A stretch of DNA of 6,279 nt from BOKV01 sp049289295 (lineage in GTDB: Bacteria; Pseudomonadota; Alphaproteobacteria; Rhizobiales; Rhizobiaceae), in NCBI GenBank assembly GCA_049289295.1, contig JBATLL010000052.1, positions 1 to 6,279 of the forward strand, in the 5' to 3' direction. Of this stretch, positions 1 to 6,279 are shown piece after piece. Position numbers and translations under genes: made by a program. How positions within the stretch are numbered: the stretch's first letter is position 1; every line of letters starts with the position of its first letter. The notes below the pieces were generated by a model. It searched no databases and was not told the origin of the DNA. It worked only from the letters and a program-made list of their open reading frames with translations.

Positions 1-454
1 CGCCAGCGCGCATCACGGTAAACCTGCCATCGGCGTGCGAAATGCCGCCAACCGGCTCACCCAGCAGCAGTTCGACCCGCTCGGCCGGGCATTCGGTCAG
101 CAGCATGTCGACGATCTGGCGCGCCGAACCATCGCAGAAGAGCTGGCCGAGCGTCTTTTCATGCCAGGCAATGCCATGGCGCGCCAGCAGGGCGATGAAA
201 TCTGCCGGGCGGTAGCGGCCCAGCGCTGACTTGGCGAAATGGGGGTTGGCGGAAATGAAATTGGCTGCGCCCACATCACGGTTGGTGAAGTTGCAGCGCC
301 CGCCGCCCGAGATGAGGATCTTGCGGCCCGGCTCGTCGGTGTGCTCGATGAGGGCGACCTGCAGACCCGCCTGCCCTGCGCGCGCGGCGCACATCAGACC
401 GGCCGCGCCAGCGCCCAGGATGATCAGGTCAAGTGGTTGTTTCGTGGCATTCAT
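1..454 (-). CDS. BaiN/YhiN-family FAD-dependent oxidoreductase, N-terminal part (runs off the window)
   Basis: This frame is open from the ATG at 454 to the window edge and gives 151 residues of an NAD(P)/FAD-dependent flavoprotein of the HI0933/YhiN/BaiN family. Residues 9-22 read DLIILGAGAAGLMC, the GxGxxG dinucleotide-binding loop that holds the FAD ADP moiety. Residues 43-58 read GRKILISGGGRCNFTN, the signature of this family; the related TIGR03862 flavoproteins have a different sequence at this point. A further conserved-looking stretch, HEKTLGQLFCDGSA, lies near residues 98-111. Family members are usually about 390-420 residues, so roughly 60 percent is missing beyond the edge. The start fits a GGTGAAG ribosome site just upstream and lies 19 nt after the stop of the PhnA-like gene, so the two are probably cotranscribed. 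The substrate cannot be inferred. Some gut-bacterial BaiN proteins act on bile-acid intermediates, but most members are uncharacterised. Confidence 0.92.
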   Translation of the reverse strand, partial: MNATKQPLDLIILGAGAAGLMCAARAGQAGLQVALIEHTDEPGRKILISGGGRCNFTNRDVGAANFISANPHFAKSALGRYRPADFIALLARHGIAWHEKTLGQLFCDGSARQIVDMLLTECPAERVELLLGEPVGGISHADGRFTVMRAG

Positions 455-473
455 CGACTTCACCGGTGAATGG

Positions 474-689
474 TCAGGATTTCCTGACGAACTCGGTGCG
501 CAGCATCAGGCCCTTGATCTGCTTGTTGCGAACCTCGATCAGTTCCGGATCATGCGTGAGGTGGATGCCCTTGAAGAGCGTGCCGCGCTTGACCACCGAT
601 GACGAGCCCTTGACCTTCAGGTCCTTGATGACGGCAACGCTGTCGCCTTCCGCGAGCGTCGTGCCGTTTGAATCCTTCACTTCCATCAT
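474..689 (-). CDS. PhnA/YjdM-like protein, single C-terminal domain form
   Basis: This 71-residue protein matches the C-terminal domain of PhnA/YjdM: VKDSNGTTLAEGDSVAVIKD, then LKVKGSSSVVKRGT, then a tail ending in LRTEFVRKS. E. coli YjdM is about 110 residues and carries an N-terminal zinc ribbon with cysteine pairs. This protein has no cysteine at all, so the ribbon is absent and only the small beta-barrel-like domain remains. Despite the old name 'alkylphosphonate utilization protein', the family has no established role in phosphonate breakdown, and no phn gene is visible here. Two adjacent ATGs (689 and 686) follow a GGAG at 695-698, with spacings of 5 and 8 nt. Either could be used and the products differ by one residue. 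It is the first gene of a probable two-gene operon with the flavoprotein downstream. Confidence 0.88.
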   Translation of the reverse strand: MMEVKDSNGTTLAEGDSVAVIKDLKVKGSSSVVKRGTLFKGIHLTHDPELIEVRNKQIKGLMLRTEFVRKS

Positions 690-799
690 GCGTGCTCCAG
701 TGCATTGGCTTGTTCAGGTGCCTTTTCAGATACCGGGCGACCTGCGCCGGTCAGTGCTTAGTGCCTTTCGGTTTTGAAGGCGAGCATTTGTTGCCGCGT

Positions 800-815
800 C
801 TGCGCCCGGGCGCAG
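800..815. repeat. Perfect 16-bp GC-rich palindrome
   Basis: CTGCGCCCGGGCGCAG reads identically on both strands. It lies four bases beyond the T-rich tail of the isocitrate lyase terminator and about 110 bp upstream of the PhnA-like gene. It could fold into a hairpin with an almost absent loop, act as a dimeric-protein site, or be chance in GC-rich DNA. Its function is unknown. Confidence 0.5.
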
Positions 816-818
816 GGC

Positions 819-850
819 AAAAGCAAAAGGCGGGACCGTTGGCCCCGCCT
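819..850 (-). terminator. Intrinsic terminator of isocitrate lyase
   Basis: On the minus strand, 850 to 844 reads AGGCGGG, followed by a 9-nt loop (GCCAACGGT) and the exact complement CCCGCCT at 834-828. A T-rich tail, TTTGCTTTT, follows immediately. The 7-bp stem starts 41 nt after the isocitrate lyase stop codon, the expected place for its terminator. On the plus strand the hairpin is preceded by A-rich sequence but is followed by no T tract, so it acts in one direction only. Confidence 0.85.
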
Positions 851-890
851 CCGCACGTCCCGAAAGACGATTCACTTCAACATGTTGGCG

Positions 891-2531
891 TCACACGTTG
901 GCAAACTGATTCATCGTGTTGTGGACACCGCCTGCCTTGAGTGCGGCCTCGCCAGCAAAGTATTCCTTGTGGTCGTCGCCCATGTCGGAGCCGGACATGT
1001 TCTGGTGCTTGACGCAGGCGATACCCTGTCGGATTTCGGCGCGCTGGACGTTCTTGACGTAGCCGAGCATGCCCTGGTCGCCGAAATATTCCCTGGCCAG
1101 ATTGTCCGTCGACAGCGCCGCCGTGTGGTAGGTCGGCAGCGTGATGAGGTGATGGAAGATGCCCGCTTCGCGAGCCGCATCCGCCTGGAAGGTTCGGATC
1201 TTGGCGTCGGCGATCTGGCCGAGTTCGGAATTGTCGTAATCCGCGCTCATCAGCCTTGCCTTGTCATAGGCAGACACGTCCTTGCCCTCGGCCTGCATCT
1301 CTTCATAGACCTGCTCGCGGAACTTGAGCGTCCAGTTGAAGGATGGCGAGTTGTTGTAGACGAGCTTGGCACTCGGAATGACTTCGCGGATACGGCTGAC
1401 CATGCCGCCGATCTGGCCGATATGCGGCTTCTCGGTTTCGATCCACAGGAGATCGGCACCGTTCTGCAGGGAAGTGATGCAGTCGAGCACGCAACGGTCC
1501 TCGCCTGTTCCGGAGCGGAACTGGTAGAGGTTCGATGGCAGGCGCTTTGGCCGCAACAGCTTGCCGTCGCGCTTGATGACGACGTCGGAGGACTTGAGGT
1601 CATCGGCGGAAACTTCCTCGCAATCGAGGAAGGAATTGTACTGGTCGCCAAGATCGCCAGGTTCGCTGGAGAAGGCGAGCTGCTGCGTGAGGCCTGCGCC
1701 GAGCGAGTCGGTGCGCGTGACGATGATACCGTCTTCGACGCCCAGTTCCATGAAGGCATAGCGGCAGGCGCGCACCTTGGCGAGGAACACTTCGTGCGGC
1801 ACGGTGACCTTGCCGTCCTGGTGACCGCACTGCTTTTCGTCGGAAACCTGGTTTTCGATCTGCAGCGCGCAGGCGCCAGCCTCGATCATCTTCTTGGCCA
1901 GCAGGTACGTGGCTTCGGCGTTGCCGAAACCGGCGTCGATGTCGGCAATGATCGGTACGACATGCGTCTGGTGGCCGTCGATGGCCGCCATGACTTCCTT
2001 TTCCTTCGCGGCATTGCCGGCGGAGCGGGCTGCATCGAGATCACGGAAGTGCATGCCCAGTTCGCGCGCGTCTGCCTGGCGCAGGAAGGTGTAGAGTTCA
2101 TCAATGAGCGCTGGAACGGATGTCTTTTCGTGCATTGACTGGTCGGGAAGTGGACCGAATTCGGAACGCAGGGCAGCAACCATCCAGCCCGAAAGATAGA
2201 GGTAGCGGCCCTTGGTGGAGCCGAAATGCTTCTTGATGGAAATCATCTTCTGCTGGCCGATGAAACCATGCCAGCAGCCCAGCGACTGGGTGTAGTTCTT
2301 CGGGTCGGCATCATAGGCCGCCATGTCGGCGCGCATGATCGCGGCCGTGTATCGGGCAATGTCGAGGCCGGTGCGGAAACGGTTCTGAAGGCGCATGCGC
2401 GCGACCGATTCCGCGCTGATGCCGGACCATGTCTGGCCCTGTTTGCCGATGAAGGCACGTGCTGCCTCCATTTCCTGGGAATAGGTGCGCAGCGCTTCCG
2501 CCGGCATCGCCTGCTTGATGGGTGCGTTCAT
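891..2531 (-). CDS. aceA: Isocitrate lyase, long (Pseudomonas-type) form
   Basis: Isocitrate lyase splits isocitrate into glyoxylate and succinate, the first step of the glyoxylate shunt, in the cytoplasm. It lets cells grow on acetate and fatty acids without losing carbon in the TCA cycle. The 546 residues contain the expected landmarks: YLSGW at 112-116; ADIDAGFGN at 196-204 with the Mg-binding aspartates of the PEP-mutase/ICL superfamily; KQCGH at 233-237 with catalytic Cys235; the substrate-binding NNSPSFNW at 393-400; and LPTYHT at 465-470. E. coli AceA is 434 residues and has KKCGH. The KQCGH motif, the stretch GDLGDQYNSFLDCEE (292-306) and the greater length match the longer Pseudomonas aeruginosa type of about 530 residues. 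The ATG is preceded by GGAGG at 2537-2541 with 5-nt spacing. The gene stands alone, with its own terminator and a 386-bp upstream gap. No malate synthase or regulator gene is present here. Confidence 0.98.
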   Translation of the reverse strand: MNAPIKQAMPAEALRTYSQEMEAARAFIGKQGQTWSGISAESVARMRLQNRFRTGLDIARYTAAIMRADMAAYDADPKNYTQSLGCWHGFIGQQKMISIKKHFGSTKGRYLYLSGWMVAALRSEFGPLPDQSMHEKTSVPALIDELYTFLRQADARELGMHFRDLDAARSAGNAAKEKEVMAAIDGHQTHVVPIIADIDAGFGNAEATYLLAKKMIEAGACALQIENQVSDEKQCGHQDGKVTVPHEVFLAKVRACRYAFMELGVEDGIIVTRTDSLGAGLTQQLAFSSEPGDLGDQYNSFLDCEEVSADDLKSSDVVIKRDGKLLRPKRLPSNLYQFRSGTGEDRCVLDCITSLQNGADLLWIETEKPHIGQIGGMVSRIREVIPSAKLVYNNSPSFNWTLKFREQVYEEMQAEGKDVSAYDKARLMSADYDNSELGQIADAKIRTFQADAAREAGIFHHLITLPTYHTAALSTDNLAREYFGDQGMLGYVKNVQRAEIRQGIACVKHQNMSGSDMGDDHKEYFAGEAALKAGGVHNTMNQFANV

Positions 2532-2630
2532 GAGAGCCTCCGTTGGCTACTGATACTGAATTGATGGTCAAGCCGGTCAGAAGGGAGATGCTGACAAGGC
2601 CAATTCCTGTGACACCTTTTACATTGCAAT

Positions 2631-2663
2631 TGCGAAATGTCAGCCAGAATTCGCGATTTCGCA
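2631..2663. repeat. Inverted repeat TGCGAAAT-N17-ATTTCGCA upstream of isocitrate lyase
   Basis: TGCGAAAT at 2631-2638 is the exact reverse complement of ATTTCGCA at 2656-2663, with a 17-nt spacer. The first arm directly follows another small palindrome, ATTGCAAT (2623-2630). The arms lie 100-132 bp from the isocitrate lyase start, where an operator could overlap the promoter. The long spacer makes a DNA-binding site for a dimer on one helix face, or a leader hairpin, both possible. Confidence 0.4.
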
Positions 2664-2703
2664 GCAGAATCGTGTCGTATTGTGACATGGCGGCACTCGC
2701 CGG

Positions 2704-2730
2704 TTTGTAAACTTGTAAAATTTTTACAAA
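2704..2730. promoter_or_regulatory. Candidate operator: overlapping TTTGTAAA-type half-sites
   Basis: Within 27 bp there are three related half-sites: TTTGTAAA at 2704-2711, TTGTAAAA at 2713-2720, and their complement TTTTACAA(A) at 2722-2730. The inner pair forms a perfect 8-bp inverted repeat with a 1-nt spacer. The outer pair, 2704-2711 and 2723-2730, forms a second perfect 8-bp inverted repeat. This AT-rich patch stands out in GC-rich surroundings and lies about 175-200 bp upstream of the isocitrate lyase start. Isocitrate lyase genes are usually regulated by carbon source, and the RamB regulators of actinobacteria bind TTTGCAAA-like sites. A RamB/ScfR-type regulator is therefore a reasonable but unproven candidate. 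The site could equally serve the divergent RTX gene. Confidence 0.55.
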
Positions 2731-2917
2731 CTGTGCGGGCATCGCGCCAGAACCCCGCCTTTCTGGCAGGATTCTCGAGCAAACTCTGTGCAATTCTAGA
2801 CAAAATGCGACTGTTCCACATGGCTGCCAGTAACGCCAAAAGCAATTGGCGCGGTGCCAAGCCTTGCCTTGAGCGGCTCAACCCGATTCAATTCGCCGCT
2901 GAAATGGAGACAAAGGC

Positions 2918-4600
2918 ATGTCGAGAAGCCACGGCCAGCAAACGAGCAGCGCAGCATCATCTGCGCGATGGCAGCATGGCGGCCATCATGGCCATGGTGG
3001 AAACGGTCATGGTTCCACTGACGCGTCTTCGTCCGACGCGCCAGTCGCGGGAGAAGCGGTGACCGGCGTAATACTGGTCGAGCCGGGCACGAGTGCAGCA
3101 GAGTTGAACGCACTGATTGCCTCAGCGCCGCCTGGCAGCACCATCCTGCTTGGCGAGGGCACGCATGAATTCGACGCGCCGATCATCATTGGCCGCAGCG
3201 ACATCAGCCTGAGTGGCGAGAGCGAGAGCGGTACCATTGTCAATTTCTCGCTTGCACAAGGAAGTGGCGCCAGCTTCTTCCAGGTTGGCGGTGGTGAAAA
3301 GACCTATGTCGACGTGACGAATGCGGATGCATTGAGCGGCAGTTCGACGCTGATCACGGATGCTGGCCATGGGCTGCAACCGGGCGATTCCATCTACATT
3401 TATCAGCCGAACACACAGGCCTATCTCGATGAAAATGGCTGGACGAATGTTTCCTGGGAGGATGCAGACGACCGCCCGTTCCGCGAATTCATTACCACTG
3501 TCGTTTCAGTTGAAGGCGGTGTGATCGAACTTGCCGATCCCCTGCCCTTCGATTTTGCCGCCGGCGAGACCCGTATCTTCTCCATCGACCTTATCGAAGG
3601 CGTCACGCTGTCGAATTTCACCGTCACCAATGACCTGGGTGAGACGAACGATTTCAGTTTCGTCAACAATGAGCCGGACTATCTGGGAACGGCTGCAATC
3701 GAAATCAGTGGCACGCAAGGTCTTGAACTGAACGGCATCACCATCCTCGACGCGCCCAGTTCAGCGATCGTGCTCTCCTCGTCCATCCACGCCGACATCA
3801 GCGATGTCTACATCGATGGAAGCCACAATCTGGGTGGCGGCGGCAACGGCTACGGTATCGAACTCAGCGAGGCATTCAACAACAGCCTGAGCGGGCTTGA
3901 AATCTTCAACATGCGCCACTCGGTGGTATTTTCCGCCTGGAACGCCGAGACCGGCAACATTGTCGGCATCGTCGACACCAACCGGGACGTGAATTTCCAT
4001 GGCAGCCCGGATAGCGGCAATGTGGTCATGATCGAGAACTCGGTGATGGCATATGACCCTGCGCAGGATGCGGGCGGTGGATCTCAATGGGCGATCGTGA
4101 GCAATGGTGGCGCCAGTTTCGCCAACATCGACATTCACGATACCAACACCGTGCTGTTCGTCTATGGAGAGGGATCTGGTGCGGCAGACACCATTCACGG
4201 GGCGGATGGCGGTTGCTATCTCAACGGACATGGCAGCAACGATTCGCTGTTTGGCGGCGATGGTGACGATATTCTGGTTGGCGGTTTGCGCCGCGACACG
4301 ATGACGGGCGGCAGCGGTTCAGACACTTTCGTTCTGCAGATGGGCGATGATCTGGATCGGATAACCGATTTCGGATTTGGCACCGAAGGCGACGTGCTTG
4401 TCTTTTCCGGCAATGCTGCCGTCGATGGTATCGAGGACCTGGTGTTCACGCAGGATGGCAATGACCTGCGCATTCGCTACGGTTCCAACAGCACCGTGAT
4501 CCTTGAGAACACCACCCTGAGCGATGTTGATGCGGCAAACTTTGTGTTTGATCCGCTGTCGCAGGATTGGGGCGATGTCTGGTTGGGAATGGGTGGATAG
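2918..4600 (+). CDS. RTX protein with a right-handed parallel beta-helix domain, probably type I secreted
   Basis: I recognise the architecture but not a named gene. Residues 1-45 are low complexity, with a His/Gly-rich run at 20-32. Residues 50-110 resemble the first rungs of a pectin-lyase-like fold (GSTILLGEGTHEF, then SDISLSGESESGTIVNF). Residues 126-225 look like a non-helical insertion (GHGLQPGDSIYIYQPN, then VVSVEGGVIELADPLPF) of the kind common in polysaccharide-active and phage-spike beta-helices. Residues 226-415 return to rung-like repeats (GLELNGITILDAPSSAIVLS, ADISDVYIDGSHN, LSGLEIFNMRHSVVF). Residues 428-472 are five RTX nonapeptides, followed by DRITDFGFGTEGDVLVFSG, typical of serralysin-type C-terminal domains. 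There is no Sec signal peptide, and the RTX block implies C-terminal, type I, calcium-dependent export. Helix-plus-RTX recalls AlgE-type alginate epimerases, but I see no epimerase catalytic motif, so polysaccharide binding, cleavage or epimerisation is only inferred. A GGAG at 2906-2909 supports the start. No exporter genes are present here. Confidence 0.88.
   Translation: MSRSHGQQTSSAASSARWQHGGHHGHGGNGHGSTDASSSDAPVAGEAVTGVILVEPGTSAAELNALIASAPPGSTILLGEGTHEFDAPIIIGRSDISLSGESESGTIVNFSLAQGSGASFFQVGGGEKTYVDVTNADALSGSSTLITDAGHGLQPGDSIYIYQPNTQAYLDENGWTNVSWEDADDRPFREFITTVVSVEGGVIELADPLPFDFAAGETRIFSIDLIEGVTLSNFTVTNDLGETNDFSFVNNEPDYLGTAAIEISGTQGLELNGITILDAPSSAIVLSSSIHADISDVYIDGSHNLGGGGNGYGIELSEAFNNSLSGLEIFNMRHSVVFSAWNAETGNIVGIVDTNRDVNFHGSPDSGNVVMIENSVMAYDPAQDAGGGSQWAIVSNGGASFANIDIHDTNTVLFVYGEGSGAADTIHGADGGCYLNGHGSNDSLFGGDGDDILVGGLRRDTMTGGSGSDTFVLQMGDDLDRITDFGFGTEGDVLVFSGNAAVDGIEDLVFTQDGNDLRIRYGSNSTVILENTTLSDVDAANFVFDPLSQDWGDVWLGMGG
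4199..4333 (+). repeat. RTX calcium-binding nonapeptide block (inside the beta-helix protein)
   Basis: Five consecutive nonapeptides cover residues 428-472: GADGGCYLN, GHGSNDSLF, GGDGDDILV, GGLRRDTMT and GGSGSDTFV. The consensus is GGxGxDxUx, with U a large hydrophobic residue. The third and fifth fit fully. The second has Ser for the Gly at position 4, the fourth has Arg there, and the first has Cys in place of the Ca-binding Asp. Such repeats fold into a calcium parallel beta-roll outside the cell. A block this short and partly worn would bind few calcium ions. Confidence 0.85.
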
Positions 4601-4699
4601 GGACAATAGTGAACGGGCCTGCGGGCGTGAGCCGCGCGCCAGATCAATCCTGACAGGAAATGCCTGAAAATTCGTGCGAGCCAGCAGCACCGGGCTGAA

Positions 4700-4775
4700 T
4701 GGCAGGGGCAGCAGGGTTCGAACCCGCGACCTGAGGTTTTGGAGACCTCCGCTCTACCAACTGAGCTATACCCCT
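4700..4775 (-). tRNA. trnW: tRNA-Trp (anticodon CCA)
   Basis: The minus strand folds into a complete cloverleaf. The acceptor arms are AGGGGTA (4775-4769) and TGCCCCT (4710-4704), with discriminator G at 4703 and an encoded CCA at 4702-4700. The D arm is GCTC-AGTTGGTA-GAGC. The anticodon stem GAGGT/ACCTC encloses the loop CTCCAAA, which places CCA at tRNA positions 34-36 (4742-4740). The T arm is GCGGG-TTCGAAC-CCTGC. It lies downstream of tuf on the same strand, the usual alphaproteobacterial position, but secE does not follow. A candidate promoter of its own lies at 4798-4828, so it need not depend on read-through from tuf. Confidence 0.98.
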
Positions 4776-4776
4776 A

Positions 4777-4827
4777 GACGCTTTGCAAAGCGTGCGCTTG
4801 ATAGCGCTAAAGGCCGACGCTTTGCAA
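4777..4827. repeat. 12-nt direct repeat with a 16-bp palindrome around the trnW promoter
   Basis: GACGCTTTGCAA occurs at 4777-4788 and again at 4816-4827, a 39-nt period. The first copy is part of the perfect palindrome ACGCTTTGCAAAGCGT (4778-4793), which ends two bases before the mature tRNA 5' end. The second copy contains the candidate -35 hexamer. Between them, GCGCT-TGAT-AGCGC (4794-4807) is a further 5-bp inverted repeat around the candidate -10. The palindrome could be a protein site, a leader hairpin near the tRNA processing site, or a partial duplication. Confidence 0.55.
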
Positions 4828-4828
4828 G
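4798..4828 (-). promoter_or_regulatory. Candidate promoter of tRNA-Trp
   Basis: On the minus strand, CTTGCAA (4828-4822) and TATCAA (4803-4798) are spaced by 18 nt. They resemble the alphaproteobacterial housekeeping consensus CTTGAC-N17-CTATAT. Transcription would begin near 4790, about 15 nt before the mature tRNA 5' end. The call rests on motif similarity and position only. Confidence 0.5.
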
Positions 4829-4910
4829 TGCAGAACGAATATCACCTGCGTGTTTTTTCGTTGTGTTCGAGCATCGAAGCGTGGGTGGCTTGCCGCGTTT
4901 TCTGTCCAGT

Positions 4911-5066
4911 TCACTGATCCGTCGCATCTGCCACTTTTGACATGTCGGTATCCAGGACCAGCTTTGCAACCACATCCAATGCATTGGGGTCGGAGCGGGC
5001 ATGATTGGTGCGCAAAACAATTGCGGCGGACATCAACAAGAGGATGCCCGCCGCAAGAATGTTCAT
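4911..5066 (-). CDS. Possible small membrane protein of unknown function (51 aa)
   Basis: I do not recognise this frame. It begins with ATG at 5066, 37 nt after the tuf stop codon, on the same strand, and ends with TGA at 4913-4911. Residues 2-18 (NILAAGILLLMSAAIVL) form one hydrophobic segment long enough to span the membrane. It is followed by basic residues (RTNHAR) and an acidic tail with amphipathic character (DPNALDVVAKLVLDTDMSK). The absence of positive charge before the segment and the charges after it suggest the tail faces the cytoplasm. An in-frame TAG 24 nt upstream of the ATG limits the start to this ATG or the adjoining TTG. The ribosome site is weak: GGAAG, 13 nt from the ATG or 10 nt from the TTG. 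Codon third positions lean to G/C as in the neighbours. It may be a real small gene in the tuf transcript or a chance frame. Confidence 0.45.
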   Translation of the reverse strand: MNILAAGILLLMSAAIVLRTNHARSDPNALDVVAKLVLDTDMSKVADATDQ

Positions 5067-5103
5067 CAAAGCCGGTATACTTCCGTTCTACCAGGGCTGT
5101 GCC

Positions 5104-6279
<1,176 letters not shown>

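Larger units (their letters stand above)
2532..2917. other. Divergent intergenic region between isocitrate lyase and the RTX gene
   Basis: This 386-bp region separates two divergently oriented genes and must hold both promoters. It contains the AT-rich inverted repeats at 2704-2730, a second inverted repeat at 2631-2663, and ribosome sites at each end (GGAGG at 2537-2541 for the lyase, GGAG at 2906-2909 for the RTX gene). I could not place convincing -35/-10 pairs for either gene. The frames that cross it on either strand look like chance: they are rich in Arg, Ser and Cys, overlap real genes, and have no recognisable domain. Confidence 0.6.

Noticed and set aside
35..777. Several plus-strand frames opposite the flavoprotein and PhnA-like genes
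   Set aside because: They overlap each other and two recognisable minus-strand genes, and their sequences resemble no family I know.
774..2138. A 454-codon open frame on the plus strand, antisense to isocitrate lyase
   Set aside because: It lies almost wholly within a certain gene, shows no recognisable domain, and starts upstream across the terminator. Long antisense frames are common opposite GC-rich genes with biased codon use.
2311..2881. Minus-strand frames upstream of and overlapping isocitrate lyase (2311-2793 and 2528-2881)
   Set aside because: They cross the operator region and the true start of the lyase in other frames, and are rich in Arg, Ser and Cys, which is typical of chance frames.
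2637..3062. A 141-codon plus-strand frame in the intergenic region
   Set aside because: It runs into the RTX gene in another frame and has no domain. The RTX start has a good ribosome site and a coherent protein.
4621..4667. Possible terminators after the RTX gene (GCGG/CCGC at 4621-4635, CAGG/CCTG at 4654-4666)
   Set aside because: The stems are only 4 bp and no T tract follows on the relevant strand.

Overview
The window looks like chromosomal DNA of an alphaproteobacterium, most likely Hyphomicrobiales (Rhizobiales) or a close relative. The 391-residue EF-Tu closely resembles rhizobial EF-Tu as I recall it, the DNA is moderately GC-rich, and a tRNA-Trp gene lies downstream of tuf as in many alphaproteobacteria. 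This placement rests on recalled family sequences, not on a search.

Left part (1-890, minus strand). A small single-domain PhnA/YjdM-like protein (474-689) is followed 19 nt downstream by the N-terminal 151 residues of a BaiN/YhiN-type FAD-dependent oxidoreductase that runs off the window. The two probably form an operon. Between them and the next gene lies a clear intrinsic terminator (819-850) for isocitrate lyase, beside a perfect 16-bp palindrome.

Centre (891-4600). A long-type isocitrate lyase (546 aa, minus strand) opens the glyoxylate shunt. It is divergent from a 560-residue gene on the plus strand, which encodes a His/Gly-rich N-terminus, a right-handed parallel beta-helix and a C-terminal RTX block. 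That protein is probably secreted by a type I system encoded elsewhere. The 386-bp gap between the two genes carries two inverted-repeat clusters. The stronger one, built from TTTGTAAA-type half-sites, is the best operator candidate for isocitrate lyase.

Right part (4601-6279, minus strand). A complete tuf gene (EF-Tu) is followed by a short unrecognised reading frame (51 aa, one hydrophobic segment) and then tRNA-Trp(CCA) with its own candidate promoter. A 12-nt direct repeat, one copy of which is part of a 16-bp palindrome, surrounds that promoter. In many alphaproteobacteria secE and nusG follow tuf-trnW; here a convergent RTX gene follows instead.

Most of the window is ordinary housekeeping sequence and I see no clear undescribed multi-gene system. 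The items most worth a second look are the RTX beta-helix protein, the small frame between tuf and trnW, the icl upstream operator and the repeats around the trnW promoter.
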